A DNA stretch of 64,000 nt from Siphonodentalium dalli (GCA_032622095.1 CP136068.1:116049509-116113508), one strand, 5' to 3'; positions 34,166-46,990 are shown, counted from the first letter of the stretch. Translations and numbers: made by a program. Notes: generated from the letters alone by a model not told the origin.

Positions 34166-35748
34166 ATATTACCTTTATTTATTTGAAAATTATCAACAAC
34201 TAGCTGATGTGATCGACTTCGTCCGTGATATTTAGGGATTTCTTTGTGATCGCCTCCGTCTGGGCAGAATATAGAGCCTCTGGACAAACTATTGTTCGAT
34301 CGGTTCAGAAACATGCCTATATGAGCGTATATGAGCGATGTCAAGGTCAAGGACACGGTCGCATGTGAAATCGGACACGCCCATATTGTTCCCGCGATTA
34401 AAGTATGCATACATACCAACTTTGAGACGGATCGGTCTAAATGTGTTCGAGTCTATAACACACATACACACACATACATACAGACAGAAGTTCCAAAATA
34501 TATAATTGATATTGGCGACCGTTGGTCAATGTGAGTAGTATAATTATAATAGTTGGCAGGGACGTCAGCAAAATCTGAATATTATTGACTATGTGTTTCT
34601 GTAATCTCATAATTGGGATGATATTGTCAATGGATATAGAACAGTCTGCGAAAAGTTTAACTTGAAACATCGTAAGTACTAAAATAAGCATTGAAGAAGC
34701 ACTGGACGCTATATACGGATGAATTGCGACAACCCCATTTCCCATGAGGAGTTATAAAAGAATACTTCAAAATGAGATCAAACACAAATGGCTAAATGCG
34801 CTGTATACACCACATTCCCTGTAGTATCATATTGCAACCGGGCTAATGGACGAAAATCCATTGACATTGTGTACCATAATATAAGATATTTGCATAGTAC
34901 AATGTACAACTTGCATATTGACGGAATTGATTCGTAGTTGAGAGTAATCATCTCGGACGTGAGGGACTTGAAGTGTACACGATTTCCATAGTAGGTTATC
35001 AAGTAGAAAGACGCATTAGTCTCACAGTATAAAAGTGGCACTTATTTCTTGAGGTGAGAACGCGTGGGACACTAGATTCTACGCTTGTATCGTTGGTCAA
35101 TATGCGGAAATGCGATCCCTTGGAACCTTTACTTACCTGCATCGATTTAGCAAATGAATGCATGTGTCGTGTATTTTAAGGTTATTCTGCTGGTTTGCTT
35201 CCGTCGAGTTTTTATAAAGGTACACGCATGTGCGAAAATGCTATATATATATGCTACAAACAACTAAACACATCCCACGTGAGACAGTGTTGAACATATA
35301 TGTCCCCACCGGTGGCAATTGGTTAAGCCAATTAAGATTCTAACCGTCAATTTCAACTTATAACGTCACCAATGAACCAATTGTAAAAACAAACTCACGC
35401 CTTCTAGTGTTTTTATTATAAGAAATCTTGCATTTTCACAACTACGCCATTTTATGGACAAAATGAGAAATACACACATATCCAGACCCTTCTACAACTT
35501 CGAGACCCAATCAGATTCTTCTTGTCCATTTATGCAGAAACGATCGCCATATTTGCGTAGGCTATGACTTTCATTTCTAGCCCAGAACTTTGCCTGAGAG
35601 GTATTTTGTAATTACTACGCAAATCAGCAGCTATAATTATTTAAAGGTGTATTCTATAGTTTCCCTATCGGTACTCAAATTCAAGAAGAGTAACTACATT
35701 TAGTCGCTAGTAGCTATATGACATTAATCCGGCATCAGTATGACATAT
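34166..35748. other. 1.6 kb of unassigned intron sequence
   Basis: A short ACACATACACACACATACATA run at 34458 is the only repeat. A donor-like CAG/GTAAGT on the minus strand near 35135 has no matching acceptor and the wrong phase for the receptor. Confidence 0.4.
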
Positions 35749-36210
35749 GTGACTCGCCATATCAAATCCAGTCGTAAGTCGGGATTTTTTTTACCCTGTG
35801 CCAATGCATTCTCTTATATATGCGAGTCGACTATAGGTCGCCTCGCATATATAAGAGAATGCATTGGCCTAACAATTTTTTTTATCATTTTTTTAAAATA
35901 AATGTTTCTTACAATTTTTAGGACATAACATAAAAAACATCCATTACCCTGCAGGGAGCCCCACACATATATAGAAGCATATAGAAGAGTCTCGTCTGCT
36001 CATGTTTGTCTGGGGCTCTGTATGGGTGAAATTATAAAATTGTTAAAGAATACAAGAAAAAATTATTAAAATTGTAAAAAATTGTTAGGCCAATGCATTC
36101 TCTTATATATGCGAGGCGACCTATGGTCGATTCGCACATATATAAGAGAATGCATTGGCACAGGGTAAAAAAAATCCCGACTTACGACTGGATTTGATAT
36201 GGCGGGTCAC
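35749..36210 (-). mobile_element. Family A double-hairpin MITE, copy 6
   Basis: GTGACT and GGTCAC ends with ATAT outside, both hairpins present, interior reversed. Confidence 0.87.
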
Positions 36211-37693
36211 ATATAAATGGCCGCTTGTCCATACATCTAGCAACAATTAATCATGTTGTCGATTTTGCCTGCCGAGACATGAAAATTCCAATTTCTTGTC
36301 ATTGAAACAACACCTGGATCCAGCTTAATCTTGATGCAAAAAAAATATCCATTTGCTTAATATATTGATATGGTAAGCAAATCATGGTAATGACACCGAC
36401 CTCGAATACGGGGGTAATGTCCGTGTTACTTTTTTAACTCATCAATACAATTGAACCATTGTAAGTACCTATCTTACCCATCCTCTCATCATGATAACTG
36501 TCAACTTTGTGACTGAAGACGAACAAGAAAATTTATTTCTCCATGCATGATAATCTTTCTAACTCACAATGGTCGTGATCTCACAAGACCCACACTCAAA
36601 GCAGAGTTTAGCTCCCTTGATGACTCGTAAAGACCGCTACCACTGGCAAAGTTATACCCACATTGTGTGGTCTGCGATATTAATATATACTAAGCTAACA
36701 GAGCAACGTGTTGCCCTTGTATAACCACCAAAAATATCGAACAAAGTTTATGTAATTTTGAACATTAGTTTTTAAAGTCCCATTAGAACTAAACAAAAAC
36801 TATTTCGCACAACGGTGTGCTTTGGTTCTCCGATTATTTTATCAACAGAATTGTCTGAACGCAGATGGAGAACAATAGCCATGACACACGTCAGTCAAAT
36901 TAAACACATGCGTTCTAATTGGCTGCCAATTTACTGAATATATCCGAAAATCGTCAACAAGCCTATAAGTGTTCAATGAGTCACAGAGCACATAGCCAAT
37001 TTGACTTTGAGGCAGTGGTTCACGCTTAGCCGAAAAAATCTGTTGACAAATGTTTTGGCCAATTCTGATTTGTTTTTTTTTGGGCAAATTAAAAAACAAT
37101 TGACCAAATTAAATCCTCATTTTCTTTCACACAACTAATGAAGATGTTTTTTTTTAACATCTAGCATTCTATAATTATGTCCGTACCTTCGAATACCGTG
37201 TCCAATCACACCATTGTGGCTTGACAATATACCACGACAAGCCATCTACCATTCAGCCTTTTGACAGGCAAAAGATTCATCAGTGTTAATCCTCATTACT
37301 GTTTTATTACATTTTTTGACATTACACTTGCATGAGTGCCTTTTGTTACCCATTAAGCTATATCACCTAATCAATTAGCAGATGATCATACTATAAATTT
37401 GATTGTCATGTCGCTCCCGTTACAGAATCAATATGGCCAACAGTTTGGCCAAATTAAACTTTTTTTGGTCATTATCGAAAAAAATGGCCATTGGCCTACG
37501 GCACCATATTGTTACGAATCGTCTGCTGGGGTAAGTAAAAGATAACCCGGGAAATCAGGTTCGCATTTGTTTCTGGAAAAAGCTGTGCTAAATATAGAAA
37601 ATCCAGAGACGAGTAGCCAGCCGGTTACATAGTCAGACAGGAAGTATGACTGGTGCATTCTGGTAGAGATTGCATAAGACCCCGGGTACTCAC
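36211..37693. other. Intron sequence 3' of the first receptor exon
   Basis: A TTATCGAAAAAAATGGCCA string near 37472 resembles the right end of the repeat at 3420. Nothing else is recognised. Confidence 0.35.
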
Positions 37694-37795
37694 CGCTAGG
37701 AATCGGACTGGCCAATTCGTACATATAGTCATCACAATCTTCTTTGTTTCGTATCTGCATACTTGGTAAATATGGCTGAGAGTCCTGCATCATGC
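37694..37795 (-). CDS. Class B GPCR exon: first HRM cysteine
   Basis: A 102-bp minus-strand exon after the acceptor TTCTTTTTTTCCAG, ending AGCG before GTGAGT. It carries two bases, 33 codons, then one base (G) that joins GA of exon 30376-30483 to give Gly. The product contains NKEDCDDYMYELASPIPSG. Joining the exons puts one Cys 16 residues before the second HRM Cys, and the four exons together then contain exactly the six cysteines of the domain. Two in-frame Met codons open the exon, but the strong acceptor and phase show it is internal. The signal-peptide exon should lie at higher coordinates and was not found. Confidence 0.78.
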
Positions 37796-38014
37796 CTGGA
37801 AAAAAAGAACCTATCATTTATACAGATCCGATCCGATCCGATATGTACACATATACATGTATAGCTGTCGCTATGATACCATGAATGAAATGGTATAGTT
37901 CCTAAAATGTTGCTGTCCAACTTAGGAATATAGGTCGGGGAGGGATCACCAACATTGCCCAAAAAGTGTTACGGACTTCACCAAACTTATCTATAGTCAT
38001 TTATATATTAAAGA

Positions 38015-38345
38015 CATATCATGGACTTGTTCGGTGCGTGAAATTAATAAGTTAGTACTCAGGCGCAATGCCAACCTGGGGAATGTAGCATTCTACTAAC
38101 ATTGCCGAAAATAAATCGACCACAGCGCTCCATAGAAACTACTCCAATTGTAAATATTTACATCTCGATTCGGGATAATTTAACACAAATGATTTCGTCA
38201 TCGAGAGTTTTTGCATTTAATTAATATATTAGAATGACGGGGTGTATCGTTAATTTGGATTAATATTCGTAACAAATAACTACTTTGAGCAAGGTTATTC
38301 TCAATTTCAATTTGATCACCCTACCGGAGTGTTTCACATCACTTT
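38015..38345. repeat. Family F repeat, copy 2
   Basis: ATCATGGACTTGTTCGGTGCG and GATCACCCTACCGGAGTGTT match copy 1 at 30720-31108. The last string resembles the 61-bp minisatellite unit. Confidence 0.72.
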
Positions 38346-38464
38346 AATATACGTTAAATATCCCCACGTGACGCCATCCAAGTCAGAGATTGGTGTCGGA
38401 GCACCACAAACGTAAGGGGTAAGGGCTCATATGTGTTATTGATAACAACTGCACAACTTGTCAG

Positions 38465-38715
38465 CCAAATTCATATGTATATTGGTTAACCCACTGGAAA
38501 TACATTTAAAAAAGTTAATACTTTCTGACAGGGAGTAAGCCAGGTAACCATGCTAGTATATATGAATAATTCTGCTCTTGTATAGTATCCATTCTTCTGT
38601 CTGTCGTCTGATTTTATTTCACAAAACACCCCTCTCAAAGAATAATAGACCGTTCCAATGTATAAGTTATAACTGAATGGATGAATCCATTTAGTATAGA
38701 AAGGGTTAAACGAAC
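38465..38715. repeat. Family E repeat, copy 3
   Basis: CTCTTGTATAGTATCC, AACACCCCTC, TTCCAATGTATAA and TTTAGTATAGAAAGGGTTAA match 9250-9415 and 49515-49655. Confidence 0.65.
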
Positions 38716-38977
38716 ATTTACGACTATCAACTGGGCCCACCTACGCGTGCATCGTATTGTGGTTCATGCACAATCAAACATCACGGAATGAGACTTGGGA
38801 GTGCAGGCAAAAATAAAACGACACGTTTTAGCTCCCAATCGATTGACACATGCTACACTCATGTTCCATTTAACACACAAGCTGAGCTGCAGTACACTGA
38901 TTTATATTATACTAGCTGAAACAGGATCCCTTCATTCAGCGACAGAGGGGCATGCGGCTCCTTGGTGAGCTCCCCGC

Positions 38978-39325
38978 ACATTTTGACCTTAGACAGAGCC
39001 TTTGTTCAGCGGCGACCCGATGTAATCTTCGCTCACATTTTGATCTCGACAGAGCCTTTGTTCAGCGGCGACCCTATGTAATCTTCGCTCACATTTTGAT
39101 CTCAACAGAGCCTTTGTTCAGCGGCGCCCTATGTAATCTTCGCTCACATTTTGACCTTAGACAGAGCCTTTGTTCAGCGGCGACCCTATGTACTCTTCGC
39201 TCACATTTTGATCTCGACAGAGCCTTTGTTCAGCGGCGACCCTATGTACTCATCGCTAACATTTTGATCTAGACAGAACCTTTGTTCAGCGGCGACCCTA
39301 TGTACTCTTCGCTCACATTTTGATC
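38978..39325. repeat. 56-bp minisatellite, six units
   Basis: TTCAGCGGCG starts at 39005, 39061, 39117, 39173, 39229 and 39285. The rest of each unit is ACCCTATGTA, CTTCGCTCACATTTTGAT and CAGAGCCTTTG. The 106-residue frame across it is a by-product. Confidence 0.93.
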
Positions 39326-40515
39326 GTTTAAACATTTTAGTATTTAAATTAAAACACCCTTGCTCTATTTAACAAAGCATAAATATGTTTTAAAAGAAAA
39401 GTATTTTGTGTTCAAAAACAATACACAATCTTTTATTGAACGTTTTGAATTCTTCTATATTTTGCTGTAGTTCGCACAAATAAGCCAGTGGGCGTGCAAT
39501 AATGTTCGTTATTTGGTGATGTCAAACGTATCACAGATGCAATGTCAAAATATGTATGTCGCCTTAATGCCCCTGTGGACTAGAGCAATTCGGCTTGGAA
39601 CTCTACGGTTTTAATTGGGTCCAGAACGATATCAAGCGACTTACTATCACCAGTGACACCTGCCCCCTCCCAGTACCCACCCATCGTTTATTTTCAATAA
39701 TGGGGGAGGGTTATACATTTTCTAATCGCCAACATAGTGGCCTAAATAACAGTCACATTCCGAACATAATGATATATTCTTGGTTTATTCCAGATTCAGC
39801 TGAACAGACATCCAAATTTGAACGAGAATTTTTTTTAAACATAATTTGGTTGTAGATACACACATTTCCATCTTGCTTTCCTGAGCAATCTGGCTCACGA
39901 AGCCGGCACACTTGAGCCATTGGCCACACGGATCGGCAAACTATCAGACATGCTTAGTATATACGAGTCTGATTGATCAGCAAAATCACCCCGCAGACTT
40001 GAGAAATCTGGCTCGCGAGCAATATCGTTAAGCTCAATTACTCAAGTGTGCGGGTCCTTTACTGTGGTGCAGTTTGATCACAATTGTCCACCTTGGTTAC
40101 TGTGGAATAGTTCAGTATGTCGCTCGCAGCTCGAGTATGCAGGGACAATTATCCACTTACGTATATAACATGTGGATGCTTTCTATTCAACGCGCAGCGA
40201 TATGGCATTTTACTGTATATATAAGTAGTTGGATGATCGTTCGAAATTTTATTCGATTGTGAAAATCTCAATTATTAAGAAATTAAGTTGACACAGTCGC
40301 AGAACGAGTTAATGGATGTGAGTTCAATACATGTTTATATTTGTTCCTAACCGATGAGTGCATTCATTCATCGTATCAACTTACCAATTGAACGTTTATG
40401 TGAGCACGAAAGACATAACAACGTGTGTTGTGTGTCCCGCCCACGAGATGTAATCGTATTATATATAATGCGTTCATGCATATTGTTTGGGCGAATAGAG
40501 CGGCAAGCGGCACCC
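39326..40515. other. Unassigned sequence with a weak inverted repeat
   Basis: GGCACACTTGAG (39905) and CTCAAGTGTGCGG (40042) form an imperfect foldback with AATCTGGCTC in both halves. No gene supported. Confidence 0.4.
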
Positions 40516-40874
40516 TTAAAGTGGTACTGTACACTAAATCCGACCAATTATGGGACCATCTCCTTTTATACGTGACAGAATATAATTATGCAACAAACGA
40601 ATGAATTTGAGCCATGGATTAGTGCAAAAATACACTCATGCGCTCTATGAACGATGCAAAAAACATGGTAATTATAATGATAATGAATGTATGACTCCAG
40701 CCATGTATTCATTTTCATTATAATTACCATGTTGTTTGCATCGTTCACAGATCACATGAGTGTATTTTTAACTAATCCATGGCTCAAATTCATTCATTTG
40801 TTGCATATATTCTGTTGAGTATAATAGGAGATGGGCCCACAAATGGCCGAATTTAGTGTACAGTACCCCTTTAA
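40516..40874. mobile_element. Family L palindromic MITE flanked by TTAA
   Basis: TTAA is followed by AGTGGTACTGTACACTAAAT at the left. The right has ATTTAGTGTACAGTACCCCT then TTAA. Arms continue through GAATGAATTTGAGCCATGGA and TGGTAATTATAATGA with a short loop. A half copy lies at 11975-12090. Confidence 0.85.
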
Positions 40875-41699
40875 CTATATACCACAGTAACTAGTATGTA
40901 TAACGAACACCAAACGGTACCATACAGTCTCTTTCAAAAGTCGACGAAAATCCTATCGGATGTACATTTACGTCTCTAGATTTGTGATTTAAAAAATAGG
41001 TTCTGTATTAATTGGATTCTTTCCATTTCATTTTCATTGGAGAGTGGCGCAGAGTATGCGCGATTTCATTGGTTAATGGCTTCACAGATCAGAGGTGAAT
41101 GACATGTTCCCACGCATTGTCAAATACCACTAATATTGTAAAACTGAATACAGGCGATATATCCATAATTCATTATCTCATCGCAATATAGGAGACATCA
41201 TCTTCGAGTTTTTATCAGTTTATTCTTTCGCATCTTGTTGTATTTATAACTATTTGTAAATACTATGATCCTCACAAACATTAACTGCGACAGGAATGCA
41301 CTCCATATTTTGGAAACGGTATATTACGCCATGTTGGGAATGCCGCGTCGTCGCAGAAATGAATAAAATCGAGAGATAGGATCTTCGTCGTCTTTTCAAA
41401 GAGGCTGGGTATCACACTAGGACAGCACAACTATTATGACATCACAACTGTGACACGTGACACCGACCATAGTTGTCAACTCGGTGAGACTTCTCAGAGA
41501 ACACAGAATATCATGCAGTAGTTCCTGCAATATTCTACGGACCCCGGAGCGTGAAAAAATTGTGCGTTAGTACGCATAATTCGAGGCTGGTGATTGGGTG
41601 TTGATTAACACCGATATTAAAACAATTAAGTTTATTATTCGGGCTACCCACATCGTTTATTAGAAGATTTCACGAGCTCTACTTGGCGCTGGAACATAT
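40875..41699. other. Unassigned sequence
   Basis: Nothing supported. Confidence 0.35.
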
Positions 41700-42095
41700 G
41701 TGACCCGCCATATCAAATCCAGTCGTAAGTCGGGATTTTTTTTACCCTGTGCCAATGCATTCTCTTATATACGCGAGTCGACCATAGAATAATTTGTTCT
41801 TGTATTCTTTAACAATTTTATAATTTCACCCATACAGAGCCCCAGACAAACATGAGCAGACGACACTCTTCTATATATGTGTGGGGCTCCCTGCAGGGTA
41901 GTGAATGTTTTTTATTTTATGTCCTAAAAATTGTAAGAAACATTTATTTAAAAAAAAATGATAAAAAGTTGTTAGGCCAATGCATTCTCTTATATATGCG
42001 AGGCGACCTATGGTCGACTCGCATATATAAGAGAATGCATTGGCACAGGGTAAAACAAATCCCGACTTACGACTGGATTTGATACGGCGGGTCAC
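41700..42095 (+). mobile_element. Family A MITE, copy 7, left hairpin halved
   Basis: Ends and ATAT flanks are intact. Sequence jumps from GTCGACCATA (41787) into the interior, so the second arm of the left hairpin is gone. The right hairpin is intact. Confidence 0.85.
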
Positions 42096-42099
42096 ATAT

Positions 42100-42455
42100 T
42101 AATAATAAATAATCTATTAATTGATATAGCGCATTCCACAGTATATTTGTTTCAATGCTCTTTACATGATTATTATCTCGATCAAAGGGCATTGATTACC
42201 CATCCTCGCTTAGGAGGAAGTAATCCGATCAGCTAGTGAGCGATCTGGATTAGAATACTGACAATATCCATCGACTCTCGACCGGGTACTCGGTTAACGG
42301 GCGAGTCCACTGCGTTAAATGCAGTATGAGGTCGCTTGCTTAAAGCAACCAACGCTTGTTTGACGTTCAATGGACGAGTGCGAGATTTGAACGCGTGGCG
42401 TTTTCACGCCATGACGTTACGCGTCGAGCACACAACCACTGGACCGCCGCGCCAC
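42100..42455 (-). mobile_element. tRNA-derived SINE
   Basis: On the minus strand it starts GTGGCGCGGCGGTCCAGTGG, which fits a tRNA-like A box, with a B-box-like GCGTTCAAATCTCGC about 55 bases on. The 3' end reads GCGCTATATCAATTAATAG followed by an ATT-rich tail. Head and tail both fit animal SINEs. It abuts the ATAT flank of MITE copy 7. Confidence 0.72.
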
Positions 42456-43483
42456 TATACATGCCTACAGTATTAATTATAACTCACACGTGTTATATTT
42501 TGGAGTCCATTGTGTTCAACGATAGTGCTACTGGTCATAAATCTCTTTGATTTACCAACCATTTATACAGATATTTGTTGGGGAAAAAAATGAAAGACAC
42601 GTAGTGTTGTAAACCATGGTATGGGGATGTACAGACCCGATCACATCGATGTCGAAATAGAATACGACCCGTTGCTCGCGTACGATTTTGTGTGACGTTA
42701 TAGTTGAAATATATTTGTCCCCTGTCCCTATCCAATTAAGTTTCAAGAGTAAGACTGTACATATATATGTATTTATTTTGTTCGATCGGTATAAGACATC
42801 ATTGGATAAATAGGTTTAAGATCTGATATTTCATATCCTAAATACCATTAACACTTGCACACATGTCTCAATAGCAACATACATTTTAAAGATATTTTAT
42901 TTATTCAAATTCTGACCAAATATAACAAAATAGTCATCTAAAATGTCAATGAAGAGATAGAGAGATTTGTGTGAACAGTTAGAACAGGTTGGTTCCAGTG
43001 GAGAACAGTGTTTTACTATGGTCTTATATTTTGATGTGCATAAAAAGACAAATTTTTTGCTGATGTTGGGTAAATGTTCTACCTTAACATGAACCTAAAT
43101 TAAAGAAATATACAAGTCTAAGAGTGGGAAGCCAGCGACGAAGGAGAATGTCCTGCATATAACTCATTTGAATTGTAAATGTACAATGTAGCTCGTCTTA
43201 TATATGTCGAATCCCCTTCTCTAATGGTGGCATTGTGTTCAATTGAAGACCGAACTACGATTGATTTTCGCGCCGATTCTAAGTGTCATTGCTGTGTGAT
43301 TTCAGCTAGATTTGATCGACATCGCTCCAGCAGTAATTGACAACGCTATAGTATCGGTTGATTACGCACCAGGAGAAGTCCCGACTTTTTTCTCAACATT
43401 TCATAGATAGATTTGAATAGGCCATTAATAACATTCTACCGCAGACAGTCTAATACATATACGAGCATGTAGTCTGAACAAAT
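42456..43483. other. Unassigned sequence
   Basis: Nothing supported. Confidence 0.35.
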
Positions 43484-43885
43484 GTGACCCGCCATATCAA
43501 ATCCAGTCGTAAGTCGGGATTTTTTTACCCTGTGCCAATGCATTCTCTTATATATGCGAGTCGACCATAGGTCGCCTCGCATATATAAGAGAATGCATTG
43601 GCCTAACAATTTTTTACAATTTTAATAATTTTTTCTTGTATTCTTTAACAATTTTATAATTTCACCCATACAGAGCCCCAGACAGACATGAGCAGACGAC
43701 ACTCTTCTATATACTTCTATATATGTGTGGGGCTCCCTGCAGGGTAATGGATTTTTTTTATTTTATGTCCTAAAAATTGTAAGAAACATTTATTTAAAAA
43801 ATGGTCGACTCGCATATATAAGAGAATGCATTTGCACAGGGTTAAAAAATCCCGACTTACGACTGGATTTGATATGGCGGGTCAC
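43484..43885 (+). mobile_element. Family A MITE, copy 8, AAAT flanked
   Basis: GTGACC and GGTCAC ends, but both sides have AAAT rather than ATAT. A deletion near 43800 removes half of the right hairpin. Confidence 0.85.
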
Positions 43886-44820
43886 AAATAGTGTTTAGTA
43901 TTCTCGAGAAAAGTACTGGATTTCGATTGTGCATGGTTACAATGGATTCGGAATGAAACGTGTCATAAAAATGCGTCTTTATTATCATTTTATGATATGG
44001 CTCATTTGTACCTCAAGATAGTTTCATGCGTAATTTGATAGCATAGAGAATATTTAAATCAGTCTTGTTTAGATAAAAGTATACAGTGATTATAGACAAG
44101 ATGAAGACAAAATCGATAACGTGCGTAGAGTTATTTTTGTTATAATTTAATCCAAGTATATTGGCCAAATAGTTCTCGTTTGCCAATATATTTTTTATCA
44201 GATTTATGGAGACACATTCCCAGTTCATTGCTTCAAATTATCTTAATTCAGTGACCTTGTACAAATAGAATAACATGTTTTTTTTAGAATAATCACACCG
44301 GCATGGATATGCCTTGCAGAGAAACATGTTCAACATTGATTCTTGGTCAGGTAATTGCAAGCAACGAGGCTGGCATTTGCCAGACTTTTGCGGTTAAAAT
44401 TGGTTCGTACACATGTGCTCTCTGACGTCATGAATCAATGACGATTCCGTTTATCGACGGTATACACGTATTGCATTGTTTCGATATTGACACGAGTAAT
44501 TGTGAACCCGATGAAATTGATGAAGTCGATATTCACCAATGCCGCCTCACATGAAACCATAATTATATTTGATTGGTCGGCTAATTTTGAAGCTGGGAAA
44601 TAATTAGTATATTATGTAATGTAATTTGTGAGGCCAATTAATATTCTTACAATACATAAACTTGCTATAATATTCTTGTTGAATGTTAGGCTACATATAT
44701 ACAAGTATAATGGCTTCTCGCCATGAACATGCTAATTTTAAAAATAATCTATAAAAGTGGCACTGTATCATTTGGACTAAGAATACCACCACAGTGTAAT
44801 TGAGATAAATGGTAGCCATA
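43886..44820. other. Unassigned sequence
   Basis: Nothing supported. Confidence 0.35.
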
Positions 44821-45011
44821 TGCAGTAATGCCCTAAGCAATCGACTCTTTAGCCACAGCAGAATTATGGGTTACTTTTCAGGATTTAGTCGGAAAGCTCT
44901 CTGTGAGAGCTTTCCGATGAATGGCAACAAGCCATATTTCCGACTAAATCCTGAAAAGTTACCCATAATTCTGCTGTGGTTAAAGAGTCGATTACTTAGG
45001 GCACTACTGTA
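44821..45011. mobile_element. Family C palindromic MITE, copy 3, one arm shortened
   Basis: GCAGTAATGCCC to GGGCACTACTGTA. The left arm lacks about 26 bp that the right arm keeps (GAATGGCAACAAGCCATATT region), so the palindrome is asymmetric. Confidence 0.85.
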
Positions 45012-45307
45012 TATTATACAATCATGGTTACCCGGCGGCGTTGTCGGGTTTAAATTGATGTGAAACCCTCTGCTGTGGACATTTGGTGGGAATAGTGCAT
45101 ACTCTTGTTCAAGACGTTACACATATTCTCATAATTGCATATCCAAATGGGATCACAAAACGTCATTGCTGTACATGGATTTATAAGTAGTGGCTCGCCT
45201 TGTCGGAGTGATTGTCATTTTATTTATCGCGATTAATTCGTCCCACAAATAAAGTATTTATTTATTTAAAAATGCGCGTACTTCAGACGCTATCACGTTT
45301 TAATTCG

Positions 45308-45870
45308 TTTTTTTTTATTAAATATGTTTTATTAGGATAAAACACAAGAATATCACAAACACATTAATTCGTAAAAAGAAAAGACGACAATTGGGTTTTA
45401 CATAGATATGTACAAATTAATCTAGTGGGTTAGACTAAGTCTTTGAGGACGCCTGGGTATCATTACTTCATGAAGATACAAATGTTTTAAAGAAATGTCC
45501 GGGTGTGCTAATTTTTCTCAGTTTAAAAGAAATGTTGACATATATCAGCTACATGTGCCCGACACAGAGCGAGTTTTTAAATTGTTTATGTTAGACAATG
45601 TGTCTGTTATACAAATCAAAGAACTCCTCTGTATCGGACAGATGTAACCGTGCCAATGTGTCAGAAGAGTCATGTGATAATGACTTCTTTTTTTATCTCA
45701 GAATAAACTATATTTGACTGCACACTGTGATAACTATTTTTGAACAGGCTGTCTATACATTTTTACCTCTCTCAACATACTGTATCTTTTTGTGTGGACA
45801 ATATCTTGAATGGTACATGCCCAGTTGTGTTATAATACATGAGCCATTCTAACAGGCCATACTCTGGCGG
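45308..45870 (-). other. Possible retroposed or gene 3' end
   Basis: On the minus strand, an AATAAAA signal is followed closely by an A-rich stretch (45308-45330). About 330 bases upstream a short open stretch ends LARLHLSDTEEFFDLYNRHIV then stop. It could be a LINE 3' end or the last exon of an unknown gene. I do not recognise it. Confidence 0.35.
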
Positions 45871-46384
45871 TCCAGGGCCCCTCATTTTGCAAGAATATAT
45901 GTATCTCTTAAATAGAATGATACATATACTTTAATGCTTTATCTGTCTATGTATCTGTTTATGAATGCTATGATTCCCGTAACCATATCACTAGATAAGA
46001 TAAGTTTAATTGGCAAAAAACATCCTTATAAGGACAGTATGCATACATAATAACATATAATTGTACATTGTGTATTGAACAGTATAATAAATGATATTAA
46101 TATAAGGTCAAGCTGATGTGCAATGGATCATCTATTCTGTATTTGTTCATTGATTTATGATACGATGCTCATCACGTGCGGAGAATAATCTTCGGATCAT
46201 ATGACAAATTGAAGTGCATGTATTTGAAACATTTTTGGATAAGATTTGTTCAAATGACTTAATTAGGTCACCGTTTGTCGACGTTGTGAAATGTGAAGAC
46301 CGAAAACTCCTTAGAACGATTTATCGAAATGACTATATATAACTTTGGTGGATATCGGCGACTAAAACATTCTTATCAATGCTA

Positions 46385-46990
46385 GTGCCCCCCCTCTCCC
46401 CGTCCCTGACCCAAACGGCGCCAACGTGGCGTCTTTAACCCACATGATTTGATTCCTCGATCATTGGGGAAGAACATGTATGAATTTGGTGGAAAGTAGT
46501 GCTAAATATATTTTATCAGCTTTTTGGTTTAATAATATTTATTCCCAATAATAATTTGTTACAATATAATATATTGGTAATTCATGTTACCATGTTCCTT
46601 GTGTATGGGAGTGGATGGGCTGTAAGCCTATATGGCTTATATATATGCCGTCTCCACAAGTGACCTTATCGTCGGTGGACATAATATAAAATGGTGCGAC
46701 AAAGCAAGCAATATTATGCTTGCATTACTCGAGCAAAGCCACTTTTTTGGCTGCTCTCTTTTTAATTTCAGTTACATGATGGCTCCAGTTACCATTGTTG
46801 TTGAATGTCAGTCCTAGATGCTTTTTGCCCCTCCTCTCCCCATTCATGACTCGAGCGGCGCCAAGTTTGACACCTTTAAACCACACCATTAGATTCGGCG
46901 ACAAAATGTATTGCCGCCACTCCTCCTCCCTGTCTCTGACAACAGCAGCGTCGCTTTATAATATTCTAACCCGCACGTTATCTTCCACGT
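46385..46990. repeat. Related pair of CTCTCCCC-rich segments
   Basis: CCCCTCTCCCCGTCCCTGAC with CGGCGCCAA (46388-46425) resembles CCCCTCCTCTCCCCATTCATGAC with CGGCGCCAA (46826-46866), and a third weaker piece follows at 46918. They are diverged copies of one repeat. Confidence 0.45.

Noticed and set aside
35050-35150. Minus-strand CAG/GTAAGT donor with TATA-like upstream
   Set aside because: Phase 0 does not fit between receptor exons of phase 1, and no other coding evidence exists.
38952-39272. 106-residue frame over the 56-bp minisatellite
   Set aside because: Repeat artefact with unit shifts.
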